From Grifola frondosa (Eukaryota > Basidiomycota > Agaricomycetes > Polyporales > Grifolaceae), in NCBI GenBank assembly GCA_001683735.1, contig LUGG01000009.1:868001-932000 (forward strand): a stretch of 64,000 nt of DNA, read 5' to 3'. The notes under the pieces are model-generated. The model was not told where the DNA came from and did no database searches. It worked only from the letters and a program-made list of their open reading frames with translations. This document shows positions 48,020 through 59,872 of this stretch, piece after piece. The stretch's first letter is position 1, and every line of letters starts with the position of its first letter. Position numbers and translations under genes: made by a program.

Positions 48020-49065
48020 TTAAAGTGACTTTTCGAATGCTATCAACTCCTCCAGCCGGCTAATGTTAGCAGACTCGATGTCCCGACTGGAAAGCGGTCC
48101 CCGCACGTGAGGATCGCCATAGCCAAAGAACTTTGATACCACCGCTTTGATGCCTCCGATGCTGCCCAGCTTTTGTAGCTCCCAGTCGGCATGACCTAGC
48201 ATTGCCTGGATTTTGGTGGCTTGCTCCAGTTTGCCCTCCTTGAAGAGGCGGTACACCTCTGCATGCGCCTTCGGTGCAACGTTCGGCAGTGCACCGATGA
48301 CTCCCGCGCTGCCGGACACAAGTCCCTGCAGAAAAACAGACGAACTTCCAGGGAACACGGCGAATTTTGAAGCAGGAACCGAAGATGTAAGACGGTGGAG
48401 CTTGCCAACGTCAGCACAAGAGAGCTTGGTCCCAACAATGTTGGGGTGCTGAGCGAGAAGACCAATGATGTCAGAGTCGAGGTTCAAGCCTGCGGTAACC
48501 ACCGGGAAGTTGTAGATCATGGTGGGAATAGGTGAAGCATCTGCGACCTGTCCCAGGGCCCATCTCAATTATAACTTCTACACCAGAACCCATACATGTG
48601 CGCACCTCCCGATGAAAACGGAGAATCTTATCTGGAGTCATTTGGGCCGGCCATACTCCAGGCGTCAACACGAGACAATGTGTAGCACCTGCCTCCTTGG
48701 CGTCCACACAAAGCTTCTTCGTCTCCCTGGTAGATTGGCCTCCCGTGCCTGCGATTACGAGAACCTGCCGAAAGCCATTCTCATCCAGAGTCTGCCTCGT
48801 TATACGAATGGCTTCCTTGCGCTCATCGTGTGAGAGATGCTGCGCCTCGCCATTACTGCCTTGAACCAATATTCCTGTTACCCCACCCTGTCCATGGCGG
48901 AATGTAATGAGCACACCCGAAAACATCATTCATTGCACAACACACCTGCGCAAGTCGCAGCACGTGGGCCTTGATCGCGGGAATGTCTAGTTCCTCATGT
49001 TCATCGAAGAAGAGCACCGCAGGCACGTAGACGCCAGGGGGAGGGGGAGTACTATTGACGGTCAT
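48020..49065 (-). CDS. DHDPS/NAL-family aldolase
   Basis: A dihydrodipicolinate synthase-like class I aldolase, (beta/alpha)8 barrel. Fungi make lysine by the aminoadipate route, so members here more likely cleave 4-hydroxy-2-oxoglutarate or 2-keto-3-deoxy sugar acids. Three exons (49065-48946, 48887-48606, 48547-48020) give 309 residues, full family length, with no break. Motifs are GVYVPAVLFFDEHEELD, GGVTGILVQGSNGEAQHLSHDER, VIAGTGGQSTRET, the Tyr in MIYNFP, the Schiff-base Lys in IVGTKLSCADV, and GSAGVIGALPN. Divergent from MGM1. The substrate cannot be read from the sequence. Confidence 0.88.
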
Positions 49066-49548
49066 GACTCTTGTTTCGACGAGCTCAACAACAAAAAGTT
49101 TCTGGTGTGGTTGGTGAGAGAGCAAGAATTTCTATCACCAATCTCATCGCGATAGCCAGATAGAATCCGGGTCTCCGGAAAGTCAACCGAATGAGATACG
49201 CGACTGCAATTTGGCCGGCCGCCATGTCCTCGTGAATAGAGCATGAGCTGAGAGCACGCGGGTGGGAAGTCGATAAGGTCGTGAGTGCGCTAGTATACTT
49301 CAAAAGTTTAATCCCCGATGATGAAAAGGAGGTTTCTTTAAGATTCCGAAACGCAATAAAGTTCTCCGCTTCAACACGTTTGTGGCGAACGCCGACCGCA
49401 CGCGCTATCTCTTGCCGATATTATTTCTGCTACCTCAGCCTCATTCAATTTCTATCCTACTTACGAACTGTACGCAATCCGAACTCGGTAAATTCTATTG
49501 CAGGGACGGTCAGGGCCCTGGATTCTGCGCAGGGGCGCCCGTCTTAGC
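49066..49548. other. Divergent promoter region (aldolase / MGM1)
   Basis: 480 bp between start codons. No TATA box stands out and no gene is seen. Confidence 0.4.
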
Positions 49549-52500
49549 ATGTATTCTAGTCTTCGCCGGCGGGTCTCATCCGCATTTCCTCTGAAGAAGA
49601 CCGTAACTTATGGCTTGAACACCTCTCGTCGACAAACGCAGGTACCAAGACCGGTACACAGGCAGTTTTCGACGTTCCTGACTTCGAATCATCTTCGTTC
49701 ACGGCCTCGTTATGGCGTATCGTCTCCGGCCTCTTTCCGCCATCTCCACATACGCGCGTTCTCCTACTCATCGATTCCGAGATTCGTCCTTCGTGCGTTT
49801 AGAGTTCCGGTTGCAACGGCTACGGTAGGTGCGGGTGGATTCACGTATGCTAACTACAAATTCGAAGGTAGGTATGAAGTATTGTGTCGCTATGCAGATA
49901 AATAATTCGTCATGCTGATAGAATTCAAGAAGAAATCCACGGACTGGATAACCACCGTTCAAGATACGGCTTCTGATCTATTTGCTACCGCATCGGAGTC
50001 TCTCAAGTCGGTTTCATCTCACATCCCCGACGTGAAGGTTCCGGACCTCGAAGCCCCACAGTTTCTGAAGGATCTCTTTTCGTCCAAGGAGAAGGGCGAG
50101 AGCGGCGACGGGCATGAGCATGAACAGGGCAGATCAGGGAAAGGTGGTCCAGGTGGCGACGATGCTGCAGCCATTGCAGCTATGATGGCTGCTACTACGC
50201 TTTCGGCATCGGACTCGAAGGCTGCGGATCCCAGTGCCGATGCGCGACAGAATGGCTTGATGCACTTGACTAGGAAACTCATCGAAATCAGGAGTATGCT
50301 CCTCAGTATTGATCAAAGTGATGCTTTGAAATTGCCGAGCATCGTCGTTATAGGAAGCCAGAGCTCCGGAAAGAGTTCTGTGCTGGAGGCAATTGTTGGA
50401 CATGAGTTCTTGCCAAAGTGAGTCATATCTAGGCGGTCGTATCGCTATAGAATGAGCTGATCTCTTCCTCGAAGGGGAAACAACATGGTAACTCGCCGAC
50501 CAATTGAATTGACGTTGATCCACACCCCACCGGTCAATGGCCATGAAGTCGAAGAATATGGCGAATTTCCCACCCTTGGGCTTGGGAAGATCACTGATTT
50601 CTCCTCCATTCAGCGCACTCTGACCGACCTTAATCTCGCCGTGTCCTCTACAGAGGCGGTATCCAATGAACCCATTGACCTCCGGATTTATAGTTCCCGC
50701 GTACCTGATCTGACCCTCATCGATCTTCCCGGTTACATCCAAATTGCTTCCATGGACCAGCCTGAATCCCTCAAGGAGAAAATCGCTGGCCTATGTGAGA
50801 AGTACATTCGCGAACCCAACATTATCCTTGCCGTGTGCGCTGCCGATGTGGATCTGGCAAACTCTCCAGCTTTGAGAGCGAGTAGGAAGGTTGATCCCCT
50901 TGGACTCCGTACAATCGGTGTAATCACAAAGATGGACCTGGTGCCCGCCGAACAGGGCGCGTCGATTCTGTCAGGTAACCGCTACCCCTTACATCTTGGC
51001 TACGTCGGTGTCGTCTGCAAATCCTCTGGAAAAAAGGCGAAGCAGGACTCCACAGCACTCGTTGCACAACGGGGTGAGAACGACTACTTTGGTGCACACC
51101 GCGCGCAATTCGGAAGCTCGTCGTCTCTGATGGTCGGCACCGATACGCTCCGACGGCGTCTGATGGAGGTGCTCGAGTCGTCCATGGCCTCGTCCCTCCA
51201 TGGCATCACGAACGCGGTGCAACTCGAGCTAGAGGAGGCGCAATATCAATTCAAGGTGCAGTACAACGACCGGCGGATCTCTGCGGAGTCATATGTAGCA
51301 GAGACGATGGACTTGCTCAAGGCACGCTTTAAAGAGTGCACTGCTCAGTTCCGCAAGCCGCAGGTCCGCGCGAAGCTGCGCGCCATGCTCGACGAGCGCG
51401 TCATGGACGTGCTTGAACAATTGTACTGGACGGACAAGCGTGCTCCGGAACTTACTGCGCTCGGTGCGGATCCGAAGGTGAAACCTGAGGACATCGAGCC
51501 GTATTGGCGCTACAAGCTGGATGCCGCGGCGTCGCTGCTCACCAAGTCCGGCGTTGGACGCGACTCGACCCTACTGGTAGCTGATGGCCTACGTGCATTG
51601 AATTGATTCGATTGCTGCTGGCGAGCCGTTCACCTTCCACCCGCGTGCTGCCGAACGTCTTGTACAATTCTCGCACATGATTCTTAGGGACCGCATTGGT
51701 GTGACTTCGGACCAAGTAGAGAACTGCATCAAGCCGTACAAGTTCGAGGTGGAAGTGGAGGACCGTGAATGGGAGGTCGGGCGCGCGGAAGCTGTGGACC
51801 TGTTCGAGAAGGAGATGAAGATGTGTGGGGGGAAGCTGGTGGATATAAAAAAGCGTGTAGGTGGCAGCCGGAGACTGAACGGTTTGATTTCATATGTGAG
51901 GGAGCTAGAGGAGAAGGAGAAAGAGAGGAAGCAGAGGCGGTTAAATGCTGGAGAGGATGAGGCTGAGCCAACTGCAGACATCAATGGCGATGACTATCGG
52001 TACCCCCCTGCTCAGATACTGGATGGTCTGTCTTTTTTCTTTGTTAAGCCCCATTCTCACGCCGAATGTTGACGGTTTGCCTCGTAGCTCGACATGCAAT
52101 GCTTTACGGCGACCGAATGGGCATACTCAAACTTCGCCTGGCCGCCCTCAAGTCTAGGCGATGTCGTGCTGGCCCTCAAAATGATCTGTTGTGCCCCGAG
52201 GCTTTCCTCAGTGTTGTTGCGGATAAGCTAGCTTATACGTCAACTATGTTCATCAACATTGAGTTGCTTGACCACTTCTTCTACCAAGTGAGTCATATGT
52301 TAAATTATATGATTGAATCTGCTCAATGGTCTCTCGTGAAGTTCCCTCGTGAAATTGACTCACGCCTGTTGTATGACTTGGACCGCAAAGAGATCGTCGA
52401 GTTTGCCCGCGAGAATCCTGTTGTAAGGCGGCATCTCGACCTTCAGGAACGAAAAGACAAGCTCGAGGAAGTGAGTACCGTGCACATTTGCTCATTACAC

Positions 52501-52612
52501 CTCTAATAGTCGACATCAGGTGATGAAGCAATTGAATAGTTTGGTTACCCTCCATCCAGATGTGCAGCCAACCCCACGACGGCAGCGGGGGCTATTCGGA
52601 GGGATGTTTTGA
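49549..52612 (+). CDS. MGM1: Mitochondrial inner-membrane dynamin Mgm1/OPA1
   Basis: Dynamin-family GTPase of the mitochondrial inner membrane that drives inner-membrane fusion and cristae shape. The N-terminus is a strong Arg/Ser-rich presequence ([17 protein letters not shown]…), followed by a hydrophobic segment ([17 protein letters not shown]), then a Gly-rich linker. The G domain has GSQSSGKSS (P-loop), the RRP switch region in [13 protein letters not shown] and TKMD. The dynamin stalk follows ([51 protein letters not shown]). The C-terminal GED-like part is split over small exons ([42 protein letters not shown]) and ends RGLFGGMF at 52612. Six exons total 928 codons if one extra A near 51601 is discounted. 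Confidence 0.93.
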
Positions 52613-53137
52613 TTAGATATACTCATATCGGTACTGTGGATTCTTTCATGACTGCGTTCTCTACCTTCGGATAATCATACCATACGCTCTGCTCATTGTT
52701 CAATCATGCGTGTTGATTCCGTGTGGCTTTGCGCGGCTGGTAAGTTTCTTTGGCCGGCAACGTGTGCTATTGCTTTTCTTCGCTTCATCACCAAGGATCA
52801 GACGTCGGCGAATTGTGATATCGTCATCGTAGAGGCCACGCAAGAGCAGGCAATGGTGAGTAGTCATATATTGTTTCTTGCCCGCCACTATTATAATATA
52901 TGTCTCACGCATACTCCACATGTCCAGCTGTCAAACAAGGTTCTGCAACGCGGTTTCCATGCATTAGAAGCTCACTGCACCTTGAATAATCATCTACTCA
53001 ATCAAGCACCGCCTGCCGCACGCTCAGCACTCAGCACTCAGTTCTAGGCGTTACCTTGTCCTTGTCCGCTAATCTACTTGTGTGCACTTTTTGCTCTCTG
53101 CGCTCCACGATCTCCAGAGTTATCCTGTTGGGTAATC
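52613..53137. other. Intergenic upstream of the GTPase pair
   Basis: 525 bp. A 113-codon open frame (52706-53047) has no recognisable features. Nothing else is seen. Confidence 0.4.
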
Positions 53138-54284
53138 ATGGTCGACACTTCTGGTTCCCAGTATGAACGAGCTCCGTCGCAAGAAATCAGGATCGCGTGA
53201 GTTTTCCTTCCCTGCGAATTATTATCCTCGCTTGCTCATGGACGCTGCAGCGTGATGGGTCCCACTGGGACCGGAAAATCTTCAGTGGGTTTGAGGAGGT
53301 ACATTGGAATGCGTTCTGTGTGTGCTGAAGGTCTCATTCCAGTTCATCAAGTCCGTCACAGGCGATCAGAATATTCAGATCGGCCACGACCTCAACTCTC
53401 GCACGCAAGACATCGGCGTACACAGCATGGATACAGACGGTCGTAGGGTGGTGTTAATTGACACCCCCGGGTTTGAGGACACTCGTGATGCAAGCAGCGA
53501 TGCGGAGACCCTCGAGAACATTGCTACGTTTCTGGGGCGAGAGTGAGTGTGGTTTCCGCGACCTTGTTACCGCCGTGGTCTAGGTGCTAATCGCCGTCCA
53601 TGTAAGGTATGCCAGCGACAAGATGTTGAGCGGGGTGATCTACCTGCATCGCATCATCGATCCCCGAGTGGGTAAAACAACGAGGCGAAATCTTTCGTTA
53701 TTCATGAAACTCTCTGGCACGAAATGGCTGAAGAATGTCGTGATCGCTACTACATTTTGGGACGGCGTCACCGGAGCTCGTGGGGCGGCGCGCGAAGACG
53801 AGCTCAGGAGTTCATTCTTCAAATCGATGCTCGATAACGGCGCAGATTAGTCCGCCACGATCGAGACAAGGTCTCTGCGCTCAGAATCATTTCCGACATC
53901 ATCACCAACCGGCCGCTTCCGCTGCTACTCCAGCAGGAGATCATCGACAATAATCAACCCTTACTGAATACTGAAGCTGGATCTCAGCTCAAAGAGGATC
54001 TGAGCTCTCGAATTATGCATTTCAGGGAGAAGGAGCGGCAGATGGAGACGGAAATGGAGACTCTTCGCAAGCATGGAGGGACAGCACAGGGAAAAGTCGA
54101 AGAACTTCAAGAGGAACTCGAAGATGTACGGACGACTTTAGGTCAATGCAGTAAGGAGGACAAGAAGATGAAGACGCCGACCTGGTTGAGTGCAATGGGA
54201 GGAGCATTGTTGGGAGTGGCGATGATAGCGGTAGCAACGCAGGCGATTGGAGTGACGACCACAACAGAAGTTGACGAGGACTAA
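53138..54284 (+). CDS. Tail-anchored AIG1/Toc34-like GTPase, copy 1
   Basis: A small TRAFAC-class P-loop GTPase of the AIG1/Toc34-like kind common in agaricomycetes. Exons 53138-53196, 53251-53284, 53343-53542 and 53607-54284 encode VMGPTGTGKSSFIKSVTGD (G1, with introns on both sides of the P-loop), DTPGFEDTRD (G3), and VIATTFWDGV where a TKxD-type G4 would be; Lys is absent. A coiled-coil tail (EKERQMETEMETLRKHGG; VEELQEELEDVRTTLG) precedes a C-terminal hydrophobic helix (WLSAMGGALLGVAMIAVATQAIGV) and a short acidic end, which suggests tail anchoring with the GTPase in the cytosol. One A is missing near 53847; the neighbouring copy confirms the reading frame (GAR/LVR versus GARIVR). Function unknown. 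Confidence 0.82.
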
Positions 54285-54616
54285 CGTTGTACTTAGGGCG
54301 AGTCGTCAAGTTTATCATCGCTTCGCATCAAGTATAATCAGCACGTTGACCAGTACAAATTTCAAGAGCTGTTGAGCCTAAGATTATCGCATTCTCAAGT
54401 CGTCTTGTCCATCCCAAATTGTCATATAAGGTTCCGCAGGAGATTCGGACTCTTTTAATTATCAGTAGCCGAATAGTTGAACTCTATCGTCTTCATCCCT
54501 CTCGTCTTGCTGCCGTCTCTTCCCCTTCAAACTGGTGAGTCTTTTCCAAATTGTTTCTGGAACGGGAAACTCCTAAATCTAACGCCACAATTTCAGTTCT
54601 GGCAGATTGACTCAAT
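54285..54616. other. Spacer between the tandem GTPase genes
   Basis: 332 bp, presumably the copy-1 terminator and copy-2 promoter. It shows no similarity to the coding copies. Confidence 0.4.
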
Positions 54617-55700
54617 ATGGTGGATCTATCTGGTTCCATTAATGAGGAGACAACTCCGTCAGATATCATCATTGCGTAGGCAGTGGCCCTGTACAATTTA
54701 CTGTTCTATCCTAATCCGATTCTGACACTATAGGGTGATGGGCCCCACGGGCACCGGGAAGTCTTCGGTGAGAATACTTGTAAAAGGATGCATTGTTGCT
54801 GAATACCACGGTAGTTCATCAAGTCCGTTACTGGCGACGAGACCATTCAGATTGGCTCCAGTCTCAACTCCAGCACGCAAGAGTTCGGCGTATATTCTGC
54901 GGTCATCGACGGTCGCAGAGTCGAATTTGTCGATACTCCGGGGTTCGAAGACACTCGTGATGAGAACAGTGATGCCGACATCCTCCAGGAACTCGCTGCC
55001 TTCTTGATGCAAACGTCTGTACAATCATCGTCACTGCCACACTGGTGCTCATTATTGCTATTCAGATATCACGATAGGAAACTGTTCAACGCGGTGATAT
55101 ACATGCATCGCATCTCCGATCCCCGACTGGGGAAGATCACGAAACGAAACCTCAGGCTATTCACGAAGATTTGCGGTGGGACATCACTCCAGAACGTCGT
55201 GATTGTCACTACGTTTTGGGATAGCGTGAATGGAGTCGTTGGGGCAACACGGGAGGATGAGCTTAGGGCCACGTTTTTTAAACCTTTGCTCGACGGCGGC
55301 GCAAGAATTGTCCGCCTCGATCGTGGGGTGCTCTCCGCTCGGAAAATCATCTCCGATATTACCAAAAACCAGCCGCGCGCCTGCAATTACAGCAAGAACT
55401 GATCAGCAATGAGCCCCTGTTTCGGACTGCAGCTGGGTCTGATTTATGTGAGGGTTGGAGAAAGAGATCGCCAAGTGCGAACAGAGACAATTTCGACTCT
55501 TGAAGGAGATTGCTACTCTCCGTCTAAACGGAGGGGATCCGGAGAGTATTGCGGAACTCAAGGAGGAACTGAGAATTGTGCGGGTCGGATTAGACCGATA
55601 TAAGGAGGAAAAGGAGAAAATGTCAACCCCTTTCTGGCTGAAGGCGATGGGGCTGGGACTAGTTTTCCTGATCGGAGGAAACGTGGTTTTCAGATTTTAG
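54617..55700 (+). CDS. Tail-anchored AIG1/Toc34-like GTPase, copy 2
   Basis: Tandem paralogue of the gene upstream, with the same four-exon layout and identical intron positions around the P-loop. It encodes MVDLSGSINEET…, VMGPTGTGKSSFIKSVTGDETIQIGSSLNS, DTPGFEDTRDENSDAD, YMHRISDPRLGKITKRNLRLF, VIVTTFWDSVNG (again lacking the G4 Lys), a coiled coil (EKEIAKCEQRQFRLLKEIATL; ELKEELRIVRVGLDRYKEE) and a C-terminal helix MSTPFWLKAMGLGLVFLIGG ending VVFRF at 55700. Two one-base deletions (about 55389 in a C run, about 55456 in a G run) break the last exon; the exon length becomes a multiple of three in the right phase only when both are allowed. The coiled coil is shorter and the tail ends without the acidic residues seen in copy 1. 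Confidence 0.82.
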
Positions 55701-55794
55701 CGTACAAATTGTTGTTCACGGCAAGGATTATGACAACTAGAGCGGAAGCTCACAGGAATAACAATATTGGATATTCAGCTAGTAATGGTATGAT

Positions 55795-56429
55795 CTACAG
55801 CTTGGCCTTTGTCCTCGCAGACTTGGTTCGTATATTATCAGCGATCCACACATCTGAGATAAGCGTCTTAGGACGTACCTTCAGGACACCATCAAGTTTG
55901 GTAGCGAACATCATGTTGCCCTTCGTCTTTAGCTTGCCGGTCATGAATGCCTTTTGTCCGTCAAGCTGCACGACATTATCTTAGATGCATTTATACAGAG
56001 AGCAGCTGCTACCCACCTTGCCCTGCGCGAGCTGCTGGAACGTGTCGTCCGAGAGCAGAATGGTGACGTTCGGTTTCGACTTCGCCGTACCCTTGTATAC
56101 CGTCCCATTCGTCTTCAGGTCAATGGTCCAGATGGCCTCTTTTCCTGCCTCGTTCTTCACACGGAGTTCGAAGATACCGTTCGTCTAGGTGGGTGCGGTG
56201 CGCGTGTGAACACGGAAATGTACTCCGCGCTCGGTGGATGACGGGACGCGATGCGGGCGTACCTTCTTGATCTGTGCCTTCTTCTCCTCTTCATTGTAGC
56301 CATCGAAGACCGCCGCGAGTGCGGCGAGGATCTCAGACGACTGCAAAGAACGGTGTTCGGACTGAGATCAACATGAACGTCGTACGACCGTTGAATTACC
56401 TTGAAACCTTCTACTTTGATGTCCGACAT
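55795..56429 (-). CDS. SCP2: Stand-alone SCP2 sterol carrier protein with peroxisomal AKL end
   Basis: A single SCP2 domain of 129 residues, a lipid/fatty-acyl-CoA carrier. Exons are 56429-56400, 56340-56263, 56184-56017, 55965-55879 and 55821-55795 (390 nt, exact). The sequence runs MSDIKVEGFK, SSEILAALAAVFDGYNEEEKK, TNGIFELRVKNEAGKEAIWTIDLK, KPNVTILLSDDTFQQLAQGK, LDGQKAFMTGKLKTKGNMM, FATKLDGVLK and the tiny last exon SARTKAKL. The C-terminal AKL is a type 1 peroxisomal targeting signal. The last intron is 57 nt, a multiple of three, has no stop and uses an AAG acceptor, so its retention would insert 19 residues without losing AKL. Confidence 0.92.
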
Positions 56430-57046
56430 CGCGGTGAATCCGTAGAATGTACAGAAGACAATGAGATGATGGTACAAGAGAAAGATGGAAGTTGAGCTTA
56501 AGTAGCCCAACTGCATCCGCCACACAGGTCACGATCGAAATCGTTTTCGGCATGTGATACAGCCCGGCAACTCTCCGCTCATTCATGCACTACCCGCGAC
56601 AGTGATCTCATTCATATCCTCACGGATTCAAATATGCTTCGTTAACTCTGTTGTGCGCAGAATACAGTGGGTATATGCCGACCAGAAACCTTGCTGGGTA
56701 CGCAATGTGTGGGTATACTACTCCTTGCTGCTCTCAAGACACATACAGAGACCGAAAAATCTATCCCAACCCGACAACACACCACGAGGACTACAATGCA
56801 CCCAAAATGTAAGGAAAGATGAGTAATAAGATAACGAAGGCCTAAGGAGGGATAGAGTACCTCTGATGTAGGTATGAATGGTATGAGACGCGAGTCCGTT
56901 CGAACGCTGAGGTACACTGCATACGGGCAACATGCGAGATGCAATGATAAGAATGCATGAGCGAGACCGCGGAGTCAATAGGCGGCCGTTCTACTGCATC
57001 GTGTGGGAAGTGTTCAGTATCGAACAGACTCGCAACCAAAAGTTAC
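56430..57046. other. Intergenic
   Basis: 620 bp upstream of SCP2. Short overlapping open frames only; nothing is recognised. Confidence 0.4.
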
Positions 57047-57595
57047 TCACGGGGAGCGAATGTCCATGAGCATGCATGTTCCAAATGCTGGTCTATTGAT
57101 ACCGTTTCTCCTCTTTAATATGCACACGCTTGCGTGTCCTAGGGTGCACAGGCTTTTCCTTTTCAACCGTCGAAGAGACGGCAGCCAGCGGGACTTTGGG
57201 GGGACGACAAAATAGCGAAGCACATTCACGCATATCCGCGCAGAGAGTCCGATAAACGCTGCACAAATGCAGGCTACGCCGACGAAGACGTAGAGCGGAT
57301 AGAGGTTGTCGATCAGTGCGAGGAGGAGGGAGCGAGGTTTGAGGACGAGAGCATCAAAGACTATGCGGAGAAGCAATGTGACAGGTGCTAGAGAATAGAG
57401 TGCGAGTTGGAGACATGCTCGTAGTGGTGTTGCGAAGATACGGGCGAGGAAAACAGATAAGCTAGAGAAGAAGGAGAACGCAACTGAGGTTGTGTGCCCG
57501 AGGATACGCGCGAACTCGACGATGGGGGGATCATTGCTGGGGGGTATGACCTGAGAAGTGGTACTCGAGATGTACACTGTGGCTGTTGAGCTCAT
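57047..57595 (-). CDS. Multi-pass membrane protein of unknown function
   Basis: An unbroken frame from MSSTATVYIS (57595; an upstream in-frame Met at 57709 is an alternative) to the stop at 57047 encodes about 182 residues. It has a polar N-terminus, then hydrophobic stretches around VAFSFFSSLSVFLARIF, ACLQLALYSLAPVTLLLRIVF, SLLLALIDNLYPLYVFVGVACICAAFIGL, and a basic C-terminus (PPKSRWLPSLRRLKRK). This is three to four probable helices. I know no family match. The last about 40 residues look less constrained, so an intron near 57150 is possible. Confidence 0.5.
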   Translation of the reverse strand: MSSTATVYISSTTSQVIPPSNDPPIVEFARILGHTTSVAFSFFSSLSVFLARIFATPLRACLQLALYSLAPVTLLLRIVFDALVLKPRSLLLALIDNLYPLYVFVGVACICAAFIGLSARICVNVLRYFVVPPKSRWLPSLRRLKRKSLCTLGHASVCILKRRNGINRPAFGTCMLMDIRSP

Positions 57596-58784
57596 TGTTT
57601 CGAACGACGATGAGGGATTGGTTTCAAGCTCGTGTCCGTTACCCACCAAGATCGGGAAGCGGTTGTTTGGTTCAGAGGCTTTTGGACAACAATGACGTAA
57701 GCAAGCCATTCTTCACCCTTCACATCCGAATTTAGTTATCGATGTGGCTGCAGTTTACGTCCAATACTGTACAAATAAATTTTTTCTCTTGTTATCGATG
57801 ATTCTGTTGCCTGCACTCCTTCTTCCCTTTCATTGTCAGCCGGCGTTGGTCATTGTCGCCGACGCTGAAAGGACATGGCTAGTCTCACATCACTTGACTT
57901 TATCTTCTCTAGGCAGACTTTTCAAGGTGTTTCGGACATGGGTGTTTCTTGCATCCCGTCGCTACTGCAGAATAGCTCATGGTGAAGCCCCTCTCATGAT
58001 GGGCCTCTTGCTTTACTTGTGCGATAATTTTTATGGTTTTACGCCCACCCTCTTATGAACGTCCGAGGGTTTGTCTCTACCTGGTATGGTCCTTTCGCTC
58101 ACCACCAAGGTCGTATTGCACGTTTCCAACCCGGATCGCACCGATGTCACCAACAACCCTCTCCATCGTACTGCTCAATTGCCTTCATTGTCACCGCTTT
58201 CCTTCGTGTCCACTTTCCCGCAAAATGACGCGAAATTCTCGGGACGCAGAAATCTCAGGTTCGACAGAAACTTTGTATCTATGCGGATAATGACAATGGC
58301 GTAATGTTCTCGACTTGGAAGGAATGCTGCCGAACGTTGAGTCATGACCACGTTTGACAACACAGCATGATGCATAATGACTCGAACGCCTTATGAGTCT
58401 GACGTCGCAGCAATGCCAGGTGATTCGTTTCGTCTCAGCTCACAACTCCCACAACACGTACAGGCAGTAGCGAATCCGTGCAGTATCCAAGCAGATAGCT
58501 TTAGCCTGGGAATTCAGAAGTACACGACGGTCTGCTCCGTACACATACATCATAAGGTAGGCTGGGTCGAATCCTCCAAAAAATGGTACACGTAAAATAA
58601 GCTAACGACAAACCGAAGCAGGTTGAGGAATTGGGCATAAGGAAATGTCCGCCGTTATGGGTGGGAGCAAATTGAATGGAGCAAGGTATGAATCGAAACA
58701 GTGCAATCTGTCGCGACGATAAGTGGCTGATGGCGAGACCATGATCAAAGGGAACATACCACGTTATATGCGCACACCGAGGAC
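57596..58784. other. Intergenic, no recognisable gene
   Basis: 1.2 kb with several short plus-strand open frames (for example 57744-58058, hydrophobic at its start) that do not splice into anything familiar. Confidence 0.4.
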
Positions 58785-59872
58785 TTAAATCGTTGCGCTT
58801 AAACCCATCGCTCTCGCACCCGCACCGACCGCACCCTCCCATCCAAAGAATCGCTCGCCAGAGACCTTCTCCGGGGAGCCGTATGCCTCCTCTTCGTCGA
58901 CCCACGACTGGAACCCTTTCGATCGCGCCCACACCGATATGAACAATATGCGCTTCAGCTTCCTGTTCAAGAAGAACCAGTGGGAACTCCAGAGAAGTGC
59001 GCCGCGGCGCTTCATCCTGATGTTCGTGGGCGAGAGCGTGCGCGGTGAAAATCTATCCGAGTCGTCGCTCGAGGACATGCGCCCGTTATACGTACTGCGC
59101 CATGCCGGCCGCCGCGTACCGAGCTCATCAACGTCGTAGTCGTCGAACTGGAACGTTGTCTCCTCGTCATCCGTGGATGGATCCGAATCGCCCACGGAGG
59201 CGATGTCGTCCTCATCGTCGGAGTAGTCGTTCGCGTGCGGGTCGGACTCGATATCGGGAGCGTACGAATATACCTCGCATTCGGCCAGGCCGATAACGTC
59301 GTCAAGCACACGGTATAACGTGGGATGGGTGCCAGATATGGACTTGGGCGGTGCGCGGGGATAGGCTTGGCGTAATCAATGGGGGATGAGGAGGTAGGTA
59401 CCGAGGAAGGGAAGAAGTCAGCAGAACTGGGTGGGTAGGAGGAATACGTGCGCGGCGCATGCATGCCAGCACGCTGCGGTGAAACAAGGGTGGTGCTGAG
59501 CGCGTTGAGGACGCTTGCGCCGGACTCCTCGCGGTTGAAGTGGCTCGGTCGCACGTCGGAGAACTCGTGGTCTGGGAAGGCGACGTTAAGGGTAGCGATG
59601 AGGAGGTAGAGAGTCTTGCGAGAGTTCTGTTGTTGGATGGGGCCGAAGGGGGTCATCTCGGACTCGCGGTCGAGGGCGATGAAGGAGGGGACCGGCGGCG
59701 AGTTGGAGACCTCATCGTTGTAGGCATTCTCGAGCGCGCGAAAGAGCTTCTTGTCACGTTTGATGTTCTTGCAGCTGTAGGCCTCAATGCGGGTGTGGAC
59801 GGAGCACTCGGGGCCTTCGTGGGTGAGTGCTTGGGCGAGCCGCGAGAGCTCGGGAATCTCGATGTACTTCAT
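58785..59872 (-). CDS. MAF1: MAF1, repressor of RNA polymerase III
   Basis: The conserved TORC1-regulated repressor of Pol III transcription. Box A is MKYIEIPELSRLAQAL … RIEAYSCKN. The middle block is SRKTLYLLIATLNVAFPDHEFSDVRP and HFNREES. A Ser/Pro linker follows, then SGTHPTLYRVLDDVIGLAECEVYSYAPDIESDP (box B), and SSHWFFLNRKLKRILFISVWARSK (box C). The frame is intronless and comes to 362 residues if one C missing from the run at 59357-59360 is allowed; that deletion shifts the linker just before box B. The upstream sequence is open in frame with Asn/Asp/Thr repeats but lacks conservation, so the start at 59872 is kept. The long acidic insert between boxes B and C (EDDIASVGDSD, TDDEETTFQFDDYD) is fungal-type. 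Confidence 0.92.

Noticed and set aside
52706..53047. 113-codon open frame upstream of the GTPase pair, considered as a third GTPase copy
   Set aside because: It contains none of the P-loop, DTPG or coiled-coil features of the two real copies.
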